A stretch of 64,000 bases of DNA from Orobanche coerulescens (lineage: Eukaryota > Streptophyta > Magnoliopsida > Lamiales > Orobanchaceae), in contig CM065802.1 of NCBI GenBank assembly GCA_033398695.1, forward strand, positions 137,750,096-137,814,095, given 5' to 3'. Below the pieces are notes generated by a model. It was not told the DNA's origin. It made no database searches and saw only the letters and a list, made by a program, of their open reading frames with translations. Position numbers and translations under genes: made by a program. Positions 45,199 through 56,995 of this stretch are shown in pieces (within the stretch, counting starts at the first letter, position 1; the number at the start of each line of letters is the position of its first letter).

Positions 45199-47450
45199 TT
45201 GTTGATGATTAATCTCTGTAATGATTGATTATGGAAGTGTTGTTACGTCCTTAATGTTTCATGATGTTGATATTGAGGAAGATGATATATAGATATAGAA
45301 CTTGGATTATAAGTTGAATGATTGTTTATATGTTAAAGGATATCGGATTTCGTTGTTTTGATAGCTTTGAACATGGTTCAGAATCACTTAGTGTTCTTGA
45401 TAATCACCATATGTTGATCGGTATCCGAAATACATGCAACTGCATGTCATTAGCGCACGCTAAGCCTACTAGCTAGCACACGCTAACGGGAGCAACTTAG
45501 CGCACGCTACGTAAAGTAATTAACGTGCGCTAAGTCAACAGGCAGGGTAGAATATTCTGTTTTGGTTATGAATTCATGATCGTTTAAGTTGGTTTGATCA
45601 GACTTGTGGTTAACCGAGATATTGTTGAGCCGTTGGGTTTGTGAGGTTTTATCGATTGTTGATTGTTGTCGAACTTGTTGTTTATCGATTATTGTAATAG
45701 GTTGAGATTATTGATCGGTGATTAGAACTATGCGTTGCGGTCATGTTCGAGAATATTCGTGAATTGCATTAATTGGGGCCGAGGGACTTGTAGATAACGG
45801 TAATAGAATTGGTAACGGCTTCATCGGTATCGAGGCAAGTTATTACTTGCTCAGTTTATAATATAAGGAATGGTTTTAGTTTCATTCGTTTATAATTCGT
45901 ATAGCAATGTTTATAATCTTAATCACAGGAGATTTGGGATTATAGGTTGTATTCGAGTTTTGGGAATTAAATCATAAGGTATATGATTTACATTTATTGT
46001 TGGTATACTTGGTATCGAGGATACATTGTGGTATAGACGAAGACGTGAATTATTTACTGTCCGTGGTATTTTGTACCGTCGAGTATTGAGGATAATTGTT
46101 CGTGATGGTTTGGACATCGAGATTGCTCTCGAATGACTCGGGACAAGTACTCTACTCATTTTTGTCATTTTGTGTCGATCATGTTGTGTTACATTCGTGT
46201 ATCGTTGTTGTCATGCATTTGTGCACGGTTGTTGTCGTGCATTGTTTACTGTTGTTTTGTGCAGTTGTGCATTGTTGTCATATGTCCACCATGCGTTGGC
46301 CCGACGGGATCAACATGGGATATCTATAGTTGTGTGCGCTGGATCACTGGACAGGTAATGCCACCATGCGTTGGTCTGACGGGATCATCATGGGGATCTA
46401 TAGCTGTGTGCGCTGGATCGTTGGATTACCATATGTGATGTTGTTATTGGGCATATGTATATTATGGGTTTGCCATAAGTATACAGTTGTTATTGATGTG
46501 AGCATATTGACGTTGTCATATGAGTATGCATTTGTAGGTCTTGTGTTAGGACCATGTCCATGTGTTGATCTGATCTTGGATTAGACTGACGTGATTTCGT
46601 CATGGCATTTCATATCCTGAGGTATGTTCCGTATTTCTTTTGGTATTTGTCTTTGATGGATAGTCGATTATCGTGTTGAGATGTGATTGGGTTGGACAGA
46701 GTTAGTAGATTTCCTACAGTGAGTTATGATAATGTTTTGAGAACCTTGGTATTGTTGAGATACAATACAGATATTTCGGTATGAGCGTATTGTGTTGTTG
46801 AAAGGATACGAGATGTGAACTTTGGTAAATATTATCATGAATTGGTAAAGTTATGGCGGTAAGATTACATTGGTCGTATTCTTACTTAGTATTTTCATTG
46901 ATATGTAATTATTGACGTGATGTGATGGTTATCATTGTTGGATATTATGGCTGACCCCGTCATGGGCTTTCATTTTAGGTTCTTAGATTATCAAGCTTGT
47001 AGCGGTCTTGGAGAGATGAGCTTCCCGGAGGATACTGGCTAGTGCATGTATTTTGAGTTCCTGATCAGTTCTTGTATCCGCTGCTAAAGTATTTTAATTG
47101 TTTGTCTTTTTCCGCTGCGTGAGTATTTTAAATGGCCTTTTGGTATCTGGTAACTTAGGTTACTTTGGAAATCGTTTTCTATACTATTTTGTTGATACGT
47201 GTAAGTGATAGCTTAACGTATGTTTTTAAACTGTTGTGCTTTGGCATTTCGGGCCTTGTGATTTCAAATGAGATTTTACAACGGTTTGATAAACGGATTT
47301 TATTAAGTCTTCGAATGTTTTTAAAATACAGTACTGTCGTTAGCCTCTTGGGCGTTTGTTAGTGTTTGCGAAAATTTCCTTCAGCCTTGTGGGTTCCATC
47401 TCGGGGCCCACGGCGCTGTAATATTCCCAGTCGGATCTGGGGGTGTTACA

Positions 47451-47576
47451 GAGTAGTTGTAGGATGGGTAACCCCCTGGGAAGTTTCTCAGGGTGCGCGT
47501 GAGTGAAGACAAAACGCACTAGAAAAGATTTGTGTTGGTACAATGAGGATAGTCTTAATTATTCTTGGGACCAACA
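47451..47576 (+). mobile_element. TRIM element, first LTR, right piece
   Basis: The first five bases are the GAGTA duplication. It ends GGGACCAACA at 47576 and completes the LTR begun at 36566. Confidence 0.82.
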
Positions 47577-47927
47577 ATTGGTATCACATCAGGACACAGG
47601 TGCGGATTCCCTCGGAGTATCCTACAGTGGAGGCTGTCAGAGTGTTGGAACTGAGAGGCAGGCATGCAGCATTGCCACTTGGCCGGAACTGAGATGATGG
47701 CGCAATGGAGGTTCTCAGGTGCTAGAGGGCTATGTGATCAAATCTAGTATGCTGGAACTGAGATACTTGTGCAGTGGAAGGAAACGAAGCTGGAATAGAT
47801 GCTGATATCAAGTGTTGGAGGACTGTGTGAATGAATCCAGCCACTAGAGGGTTGTGTGATCAAATCTAGTTCGTGGAGGTTTCCAAACTCTATGGCTGAG
47901 ATGCTGGAAGGTACTGGTTGGGGGATT
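47577..47927 (+). other. TRIM interior
   Basis: 351 bases without coding capacity. TGGTATCACATCAGG at 47579-47593 is PBS-like (initiator Met). A G-rich tract ggttgggggat ends right at the second LTR and acts as the PPT. Several short direct repeats (GTGATCAAATCTAGT twice, GGAACTGAGA three times) fill it. Confidence 0.75.
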
Positions 47928-48239
47928 GTTGGGCTTTGGTCCAGCATCCTGCCTGCATGGGCTTAAAAATACGCGAGGCACAACTTGCGATCTGACCTGT
48001 GAGATCTGCACTAGGAAGTGGTTAAATGAATTGATTTAGATTACTCATACCAACAAGATGCATCTTTTTTTCTGGTAGCCATCTAAACTCTAAAGTTTAG
48101 CATGCTTGACCTAGAGTAGTTGTAGGATGGGTGACCCCATGGAAAATTTCTCAGGGTGCGTGTGAGTGAGGACAAAATGCGCTAGAAAAGATTTGTATTG
48201 GTACAGTGAGGATAGTCTTCATCATTCTTGGGACCAACA
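47928..48239 (+). repeat. TRIM element, second LTR
   Basis: 312 bases, TGTTGGGCTTTGG...GGGACCAACA, matching the split first LTR with scattered differences. Flanks are GGTAT (left of the first LTR) and GGTCA (right of the second), an imperfect duplication at best. Confidence 0.82.
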
Positions 48240-49483
48240 GGTCAGAATAGATTGACTTAGTCCACAGAGGGCTAAGGGTCTGAACAATAAGTTTTTGAAG
48301 CAACACGAATGAAACAACAACTGTAAACTATGTAGGCTTCGCTATAGTTGTGTTGTTCTCTGTTGAGGACTTCGATATTTCTTCACTCATGATATTCATT
48401 GTATGCTTGAATAAATATATTTCTATTGGATAGTAAGTTCTTGAACAATCAGTAGTCGGCAATAGTTTCAGTAGTTCCGAGTATGAGCAATGTCCTATTG
48501 ATTGTGCAATTTATAACCTTGGAAATAGATCCGTTATAACTGTATTCTTTGTCCGGTTGGTGATATTTAGACAGGTCTGATTAGTGGCTTCCGAATGTTT
48601 GAATTAAAGATGTTTTCAATTTAATGCTTAAGACTTTCTCTTTGATCCACATTAATGTTTTTCTGTCTGTAGTCTTTTCGGCCAAATTAAATGATGTTCT
48701 GTCATCAGTAAATGCTACTTTAAAACCGTGAATATTTTATAAATAAATAAATGGTTATATCACAATGGTTTAATGTTCTACGTCTATATCCTGTTGGATT
48801 GTGTTTTACTTTTCCATAGTAAAACACCTACAACTTGTTTGCTGTAGCCAACAGTTCTTCTTGTTGTATGCTGGAACTTCCATTAGCTGTAGGATTTGAT
48901 TTATTGGGCGATTTAAGCTGTAGAGACAGGCTATGGGGTGCATTTATCAAAATACTTGGGGTATTAATTTTCCTAATAATTTCCCCTTTTTGATAATGCC
49001 AAAGCCCCTTTTAAACACAAAGCTGTCTTCAAGTCTTCTGTCAGATGATTTGAATTTAAAGACTTAGACTAAAATTTGAACTACTCGCAGGTAAGTTATA
49101 AGACTCTAAATCCTACAAGACTAAGTGTATTACAACTTGAGTTATGATTGGCTTGTAGGTACAATCTTACAGCAAGTAGTCTTATTCGAATACAACTTAA
49201 TATATGAACTATTCGCAAGTTCTCACAACTTTTAGACTTAGCAAACTTATACTTAGCAAATATTTCAATATGTATCACAATCAAAGCAGTAATGAAGATT
49301 ACGAGCTGTAATATTTTGAGGTAAAACAAAATTTTATTGATAGACTGGATTACAGTGTTGTTCTGAATTGAAATATTACATCAGGGAGCATATAGAAATA
49401 AAAAATACAGTTGTCCGGAGTTATCTTCTATATTGCTGTTGTCTGGAAGACTTTCAAGAGGGATCATGCTCGGTTCATTTCCA
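48240..49483 (-). other. probable copia LTR U3 and neighbouring non-coding sequence
   Basis: No coding signal. Minus-strand reading near 48990 gives GGCATTATCAAAAAGGGGAAAT, which looks like a copia polypurine tract; the sequence leftwards from there would be U3 of a minus-strand copia 3' LTR that continues at 36119-36565. LTR ends could not be fixed. 49000-49483 is unassigned. Confidence 0.4.
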
Positions 49484-50040
49484 CTAATTTACTAAGGAAT
49501 CTCTGCCTCGGTCCCTGTAGATGTTCCTTCCTCCCTGAGAGACATCATAGGCTAGAACCCAGTCTTTTGGGTGAGTTATTCGATCACTCTTATGATGTCT
49601 AGACTTCAGCTTTAGTTGTAAAGGAAGTTTTCCTTGTGACAGGAGTCTTGAGAACTCCTTCGAAGTATCCTCTAGTGTGTTAAAGTGATTGAATATGGAA
49701 GACTCCCTAATGATAATACGTAAGAATCTCAACAATTTATTATTCTTCCATGCCTTCAATTCTTCTGTTGATGGCTGTCTGTTTGTTGGAAGTTGAATCT
49801 CAGCGGACGTTTGTAATGTATTCTTCCATGGAAAGTTGGGATCTTGGAACATGGGACGAGAACCAGTCACTCTATATCCTTTCACTCCTTGATCTGGCCT
49901 GGGTCCATCCAGTCTCCCAATGGCTATAGCAACACTAGGATGGAAAGCAAGAAGATAAAGAGAATCAAAGCCAAAACTGTCGGAAGCATCAACAATTCCA
50001 TTATGAAAGCATCACTCGCCAACATCTGGGATATCGGACG
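49484..50040 (-). pseudogene. unidentified minus-strand ORF, possible SIRE env-like remnant
   Basis: 133 codons at 49484-49885 (GSRPMFQDPNFPWKN, STEELKAWKNNKLLRFLRII, HPKDWVLAYDVSQGGR), preceded across a stop by a strongly hydrophobic segment (LPTVLALILFIFLLSILVLL, about 49925-49990) that looks membrane-spanning. Position upstream of a copia-like polypurine tract in the same orientation would fit an env-like ORF of a SIRE element, but I do not recognise the protein family with confidence. Confidence 0.3.
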
Positions 50041-51745
50041 GCCCTTGATCGTTTGATTTGTTCACAGATATTTGATCGAATGTTAATCGTTCACGGTTCC
50101 TCAGAATCCTCAGAATCATCAATCGAGTTGAACAAGTCGGAATTATGGATATACAATTCATAGGACATGACCAACAACAGAATTTGACATCAATCGATTC
50201 ATCAAAACCGGAATGAAAAGATGAGATCAAGAACAAAATCTACAAAATGGTCAACTCAAGGGAAAATCAGGGAATTGCCTCGATCCGACGAAGTATAATA
50301 GATTATATGATGTTATACTCCAAAACACCTTTGAACGAAACAAAATCAGCCAAGGTCACGAACCCTAGTCGCCTTCGATTCACACCTTGGTGTCACCCGC
50401 GGAGAAAAAGGAAAAGAGTGGAAATGATGACCCACGACTGCTGTCCGGTTTATATGCCGGACAGATTAGTGTGCGCTAACTACAAGCTATAGCGTGCGCC
50501 AAAGAGACCTCCAGTTCCAGTCCAGTAGCTTCTGGACTGCCCCTGAACTACCAGTTAGCGCTCGTTACCCTCCCCGTAGCATCCGCTAACTTTTGCACCT
50601 TAGCGCGTGCTTTATAATTGCATAGCGTGTGCTGCCGAACTCTCAGTTGAATGCAGTAGTTTCTGCATCTCGCATTAGCGTGCGCTATTCATAAGGTAGC
50701 GTGCGCTAATTCAACACAATAGCGCGCGCCATACCTATATCAAACCAGAATTCACCACCACAACCATACCCCCACCGGGACAACACACACACAACGATCT
50801 GAATCGCAACCAAACGCGTGTCCAAACATGACACACAATCCTAAAACTATACGATTGTGGTGCCCACACTTTATAAAAACAATCCTTTTGAAAACAAGAG
50901 GGCAAGCTACGTTTCGCCCAAAACTTATAATTACTTTACTCTTATTGGAAGAGGAGGATTTATTTTACACGTTGATTTTGAAATCATTTTTTAATAATGC
51001 ACAAAACAATTTATATTTTAAAATTTTTGAAGACGTCTATAATCCGAAATGTTTCAAAAATTTACTTGGGATTTAGATAAAATGAAGATCCTTTCTCTTT
51101 TACTAATTGTTTAATCAAAAAGAAAAGATTTCCACCGAATACATACTCATTTGATATAACGATATTAAATCGTAAGTTGTCACCATTTGAAAGAGTTTCA
51201 AAAACCATTTTAAAAATGCTTCCGCAGCGGTAAAAAATGATACTTAAAATCTCATTCTTAAAAGAATATAGGAATCGATAGTATTCCCAATTTTCCAAAA
51301 TACACTGTATAACTATTTTCACCCAGACCGTATACGCATTGTAGATCCCAAAACTTTAATACCACCAACAAGTTCTAGCCCCTCGACCAAGGTTGATCGA
51401 ATCAACACCACACAATCACCGCACCACTAAGAGGGGACTTATAATCGAAAGCTTACCTTCTCCTTACATCAATATGCACCAGTTCCTTAGACGTATAAGG
51501 GAAGGAAAACAATAGACACAACTCCAATGGAACACAATTCACAAGAGGAACTCAAAATCCAAGCATGTTCGGAAAGAGACTAAAACAATCTGGACAGAAG
51601 GAATTAGAGTTCAGAGAGACCTACAGCGCAGGTCGCACGAGATGGCAGCAACCCAGTAATATAAACAAACGACCAACACAACCTTGACAGACCTAAAACA
51701 CGAACATCCTAGGTATCCATAAACCTAAGCTCCGATACCACATTC
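50041..51745 (-). other. non-coding interior of a truncated Tekay-like derivative
   Basis: PBS-like TGGTATCGGAGC (minus, 51729-51740) and the caggtcgcacgagatggc stretch near 51630, also found at the same place in element 4, identify this as interior sequence leading to the LTR at 51746. It holds a TAGCG word array (50465-50735) followed in sense by TATATAAA-like GGCATATAAACC (50452-50463) and a GAGGCAA box (near 50278), as if an old LTR fragment were embedded. No protein domain. Confidence 0.6.
50465..50735 (-). repeat. TAGCG word array at 50.5 kb
   Basis: Words or near-words at about 50469 (TTAGTGTGCGCTAA), 50488, 50556, 50575, 50600, 50624, 50676 (TTAGCGTGCGCTA), 50697 (TAGCGTGCGCTAA) and 50721 (TAGCGCGCGCCA). 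A TATA box lies just beyond in minus orientation. Confidence 0.8.
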
Positions 51746-53550
51746 TGTAACACCCCCGTGATTTACAGATATATTACAGCACCGTAGATTCTTTTTGGAG
51801 AATCTACCAGGCTTAGATCAATAGAAAACACATTAATCATCAACAAAACCGAAACATTCCCACACTTAAAACTAACATCAACTCCAATTGACAAACATCA
51901 CAAGGCATACCAATACATGGTCCTGTTGGATCACAACATATACAACAACTCACAACTAATCCAAAAACATCCACAAAAACTAAAACCAACACATTAAACC
52001 ATATATGACAGTACCCGCGCGAGTACAAAACCAAAACACGACTCTAACCATGACAAAACGACCATCGACTCAAAATAACACATGATATCAGTGTTACTCG
52101 CCATCCTCGTGCCCTTCCTGCGCCGGCTCACCACTGAAACTTGTACCTGAATACACAATAAGTATATCCACCCCCAAAGGGGGTCAGTAAACAGCCGGTG
52201 CAAGTACAACGATTCATGAATATGTACCATAGGTAGATAAACAACCAAATCGCAGTGCCATCGCATATATTTCGGAATATCATACCACAATCATCATCAC
52301 AAAACAACCTCCCGAGCTGTACTGGCTCTATACCTCACGCGAGATACACACCCCAGCGAGTCCTCGTCAGGCCCTCTCTGGTTGTCAACCCCACCGAGTG
52401 ATCCGTAGGGAACGCGATCTATCGGATCCCAGGGGACCCTCACTGGTTTTAACTCGGTTCACACATACTCAGTAACCACATGGCACAAACCACATTTTCT
52501 GAAATTACCAATTTTCATAAAATCACATCTGTCACATATTCACATGCATCAAACACAATCAAAGTACTTGCCTGGGGACTTCAGGGATAAAAACGTTTCG
52601 ATCGGTTTGTAATTAGGATTCAAAACTCTGAAATCTCCGGCATACAAGGAGGAATTCATGTTAACCGGCATTAGGACTGTCCATTCTAATCGAAATAATG
52701 TCGAAAACCTTAATTGAATCCCTTAGGGAACTTTTATCGGATGCTTCGCGGACGGTATCTGATTACGAGGGTTTAAACAAAGGTTTTGATTTCCGTTCCA
52801 CTAGAATCGATAAGAACAGTCCCAGGATATTCGATATATAACTATTTTCAAGTTCTAAACAATTATAAATCTGAAATGTCGAAAAATAAGTTTTAGGGTT
52901 CATGGTTGAATTACCTCTAATCTGGCGAAGTTGGCCTGACTCGCTCGTATATACTCGTTATCTGATCCCTCCGAAGATTATGGAATGTTTAACAACTCAA
53001 AAATCACTGAAGAATACCTGTTCTATAAGGAGGGCCGAAGGGGTTGGGGAAAATTGTTGGAAAATGTTGGAAACAGCCCTATTTATAGGGTTGTTCGATC
53101 AACATGGCGCTGGACCCGGCGGTGCCCGCGCCGTGTCTTGCGCCGTTTTCATAAGGCGGGCGAGAGTTCCTGAAAAACGCTGGAAGCTGTCCGGGCGGTT
53201 TGGACAACACGGCACTGTACCCGGCAGTGCCTGCGCCATGTTATGTGCCGTGTTCTGAACGGCGGCCGATACACGGCACAGCGTGCCGCGCAACACGGCG
53301 CTCACAGCGCCGGGTGCTTCGCCGGGTGCCGCTGACTGATATACCTGTCTTGCTTTGGCCATAACTTGTTCGTTCGGGTTAGGAATGACTCGCCATTTGT
53401 TCTACTGAAAAGATAACTCAATAATCTACGATGTTCTATAATTTTAGGATCTTTGAATTTTTTTTGAGATTTACAGTGATTGATCAAAGTTGGTCCTGAC
53501 GCACAGCACCTTCTAGAAAGGTCTACGTTTAGTTACTACGGGGTATTACA
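51746..53550 (-). repeat. Tekay-like LTR (element 7)
   Basis: 1,805 bases, minus orientation from TGTAATACCCCG (53550) to GGGGGTGTTACA (51746). Palindromic GGCGC/GCGCC-rich array 53104-53340, TATA inside ccctatttataggg (53077-53090), donor-like GAGGTAATTC near 52914, CAGGCAAGTA near 52570, CCTGACGAGG repeat (52360-52440), CCCCC/GGGGG hairpin 52171-52183, terminal hairpin 51784-51807. Its partner LTR is missing, so the element is truncated on the left. Confidence 0.82.
53104..53340 (-). repeat. GGCGC/GCGCC palindromic array in element 7 LTR
   Basis: Repeated AACACGGCRC words and their inverse GCGCCGTGTT, with CCGGCGGTGCC/CCGGCAGTGCC between, over about 240 bases. Placement relative to TATA matches the other LTR arrays. 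Confidence 0.75.
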
Positions 53551-53949
53551 GACTCCACCTGGGGACACTGGTCGATTTGGATTTTATGTGGACGAGCATC
53601 CTCCCCATCTAGTCGCTATCGGTCGAGTTCATCATGGAGATTCTACCCTACATTGTGCTCTTTTACCAGCTCATTTGGTTAAGATAGTAGTGGAGGAGGC
53701 CGTAGAGGGAAGTGCCGAAGTTCTTATACCCACTGAATAGGTAAGCTTAGTGAGGGAAGCTTTAGGTACCTTTATCGCATGGCCAAAGAATCTTGTCGTT
53801 GCCGACTTTATCAAGGTATATTTCTTTTGTGTTTTTAATATTATATCTAAATGAAAGATACTCCAGTTATAGTTGGTTTTTACACTCTTCTATATGATAT
53901 ATGATATTGAGCGACCTGAGCGATCTAAGAAACATGCTCGTCAAGATGA
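53551..53949 (+). pseudogene. CACTA-associated DUF8039-type protein fragment
   Basis: The frame 53480-53740 reads FGFYVDEHPPHLVAIGRVHH, STLHCALLPAHLVKIVVEEA and VEGSAEVLIPTE before a stop, then VREALGTFIAWPKNLVV past it. This is the pattern of the small domain found in plant En/Spm transposon proteins that end in a ULP1-like protease (DUF8039-like; compare the 'IP... VWPRDL' closing motif). Its start is lost to the LTR at 53550. It continues across the copia insertion at 57742. Confidence 0.6.
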
Positions 53950-53954
53950 CCGGT

Positions 53955-55822
53955 TGTTGGGATTCCGGATACAAAATCGAGTACGCAACGGAATAATAAA
54001 ACTCAATATAAAGAATCCCAAACAGGATCGATCAAGTAACGTATATACAAAAAATAAAACAAATGAAGACAAAGGATCAAAGTCCCATACCTTTGAAGCC
54101 TTTGATAATATCTTCGTAAGTTGATTATGATCACTAACCTGAGAACGAGCACCAAAATCCTTCGTTCTAAATACCGAAAATACGATGTCTCTACTTCACA
54201 TGCATCGGAACTTGACCGGAAAAATCAACGAGACTCCGTTCTATCAAGAACACGGCTAGGGAAACTCGTAGGAATTTTTCTTTCTTATTTTTTTTTACTT
54301 TTCTTCCACCTCTAAAATGAAGAACACTTGAAGAAAAAATATTTCTCCCCTATCTCTTTGGTTCAGCCGAATGGTGGTGTCTTAGTGAAGTGGTGTTGAT
54401 ATCAATAATATACTCATCACAAGACAAAATGATGAGATATAATCAATAAAAAAAGTCCACACCTAACACCATATTGGGAATCATGTGTAAAGTCATCACC
54501 ATCCACCAACAACAAAAAGACAACCCATGTGGAGAGGGGGAGGGGGGCGGCCTACTAGAAAAGTGCTAGGAAATGGGTCGAGTCGCTCGGCTCGTGTACT
54601 GGACGTTTGTCAAAAGGACTCCATTAAATACACTCCATTTTATCACCAATGTATTTATACTAATTAACTAATTTAATTAATTATATCAAATGCAAATATA
54701 TTTTCTAATAAATATAATTTATGAATTAAATTAATTACCACGTAATTTAATTTTAATTCATAAGACCGTTATTTGATTTATTCAATAAATCAAAATTTAG
54801 ATATCCAATATCTAATATTAATCGAGAGATAGTAAATTCACATTTATCCGTCAACGATCCTGATGCGCGACTCTGTAGGTCCGTCTCAGCTGGAATTGGG
54901 AGGAACCAATGAGTGCGGGCAGCACTTATCCAGCCTAGGAGGCCGCACTGTAAATCCCGACCAAGAACGAATGAATGGATCATTCCAGAACCATTTTGTC
55001 GTGAATACCATATACGTATAGACCCTTCATCAGATGTCCCGGTCAAGTCTTCGGGTCACGATAAAGTCAAACCCTACTGTTTACTAGACACTATACATGT
55101 GTTAATGAAAATCAAGACCTACTGATTACTAGTGTATCCAATACGACTAGATCATAATGCTTTGGCCAAAGACTTATGATCTTATTTTCCATTAACCGTA
55201 TAGGGCATTCGCCTGCTCACTAACAGGAGATAGAATCCTTTCTTGGCATACAGTAAAGACTGCTACCTGCCCGTATAATCCGCACTTCGATGTTGACCCA
55301 GCAATTAAGCAAACTAGTCTAACTACTCTAATGACAAAATAAACGTCACAGGCACATCTCTTACTGAACCCTCAAGTCAAAGGTCCATGTATACTATCAC
55401 AACCTTTCAATTCGTCATCGACTCTCTAAGAGTGAATACCGTGTGACTGAATCAAGAATGAGTCATGTTCGAGTACACTGGTCCCACCAATATACTTATA
55501 GCTATGCTATCAAGACATGCACATGTCCTAGCATCAGTTATACAAGTCTTACTCAAAACTTAATGCCCAATTAACTTGCGAACGGCTTACGTAAATAAGC
55601 TTTAAACACTTCCAGTGCATTTTCTCTTATCCGATAACGAGGGTGGAATGTTTGCTCTTATTTACATGGACTTCACTTCAATGTTTACCAAATCAAGAAT
55701 GCATTTTAATACAATAAACAATGAATGAATTATATTGCCTTTTATTAATTATTCCATAAGTACAAGTACAATGCCCCTTCTCTCTCATCTCCTGAGTGGC
55801 ATTCGAGGGCATATTCTTAACA
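53955..55822 (-). repeat. 3' LTR of element 8
   Basis: 1,868 bases. Minus orientation starts TGTTAAGAATATGCCCTCG and ends GGAATCCCAACA, after a purine-rich AAGTGAGAGAT PPT (55823-55835). It contains the AT-rich stretch 54650-54790 typical of such LTRs. Confidence 0.85.
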
Positions 55823-55944
55823 ATCTCTCACTTGCACTCAATTCCACACATCATGGTATCTAATACCCATATTTTTCAGATGTCTTTCCAAGAGAGTCTG
55901 AGATAACAGCTTAGTCAGCGGGTCAGAGACATTGTCTTCCCAGT

Positions 55945-56995
55945 CTACTCTTTGCAACGAAACATATTTTTTTCAACCATCTCTTGAACGATGTGATACT
56001 TTCTCTCTATATGCTTGGTGTTGTGGTGAGCTCTTGGCTCCTTGGCTTGGGCGACAACTCCATCATTATCACAGAATAGTGATATAGGCAGCTCCGTATT
56101 AGGGACCACTTGAAGTTCTTGCACAAACTTCTGCATCCAAAATGCTTCCTTGCTAGCCTCTGAGGCAGCTTGGCACTCTACTTAGCAGGTGGAATCTATA
56201 GTAGCGCTTTGCTTGGAGCTTCTCCAAGATACTGCTCCTCTATTTAGAGTAAACAAATACCCAGATGTCGACTTAGAGTCGTCATTGTCTCCTTGAAAAT
56301 CAGAATCAATGAATCCAACCACCTTCAGTTCTCCACCACCGTAAGTAAGAACCATATCTCTAGTTCTTCTTAAGTACTTAATAATGTTCTTGACGGCAGT
56401 CCAGTGTTCCCTTCCCGAGTTTGCTTGAAAACGACTTACCACCCTTACAGTGTAGGCTAAGTTTGGTCTCGTGGACAACATAGCGTACATAAGGCTACCC
56501 ACTGCCGAGGCATAAGGTACCTTACTCATCCCTCTTTTGTCTTCCTGACTTTGAGGACACATTTTATTGGTGAGATGAATTCCATGTCGCATGGGAAGGA
56601 ACCCTCTTTTAGAATTATCCATCTTGAATCTTCTCAGGATCTTATATATATAGAGGGCTTGGGAAAGTCCTATCATTCTTCGTGGTCTATCTCTGTAAAG
56701 ACAGATCCCTAGAATATAGGAAGCTTCTCCCAAGTCTTTCGTGAAGAATGTTTAAGAAAGCCAAGCTTTCAGAGTGCTGAGCATTGCTACGTTATTTCCC
56801 ATAAGTAGAATATCATCTACATATAGTACTAAGAACGCAATATTGCTCCCACTGACCCTTTTGTAAACACATGGATCCTCCTCGTTTTGCATGAATTCAA
56901 AGTCCTTGACTGCTTCGTTAAATCAAAGGTTCCAACTTTGAGAAGCTTGCTTCAGCCCATAAATGGCTCGTTGCAGCTTACACACCTTACTGTTG
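55945..56995 (-). pseudogene. copia RT C-terminal half and RNase H of element 8
   Basis: Minus strand: CKLQRAIYGLKQASQSWN (56990), then stops, FLVLYVDDILLMGNN with both catalytic Asp (near 56815-56860), LGEASYILGICLYRDRPRRM, KVPYASAVGSLMYAMLSTRP, VVSRFQANSGREHWTAVKNI, FIDSDFQGDNDDSKSTSGYL (RNase H start), AVSWRSSKQSATIDST, and after a stop ELPISLFCDNDGVVAQAKEP and HHNTKHIERKYHIVQEMVEK. All are classical Ty1/copia motifs. Single stops near 56190, 56740 and 56925 show moderate decay. Confidence 0.88.

Larger units (their letters stand above)
36763..47450 (+). mobile_element. non-autonomous Tekay-like large LTR derivative (element 5)
   Basis: 10,688 bases flanked by GAGTA. 5' LTR 36763-40186 (3,424), interior 40187-42586 (2.4 kb), 3' LTR 42587-47450 (4,864, of which 1,453 are a CACTA insertion plus its duplicated TTG). 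LTR ends are TGTAATATC...GGGGGTGTTACA. No gag or pol motif is found on either strand of the interior. LTR terminal signals and PBS are Tekay-type, so it is a LARD. Confidence 0.9.
42587..47450 (+). repeat. 3' LTR of element 5, with CACTA insertion
   Basis: Starts TGTAATATCCGG. Array 42842-43302 and 45451-45531, TATA-like agtatatatatg near 43311, paired repeats from 46287 and 46361, hairpins 46955-46966 and 47389-47411. It is interrupted at 43749-45198; the partner LTR is uninterrupted at the same place (about 37929). Confidence 0.9.
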
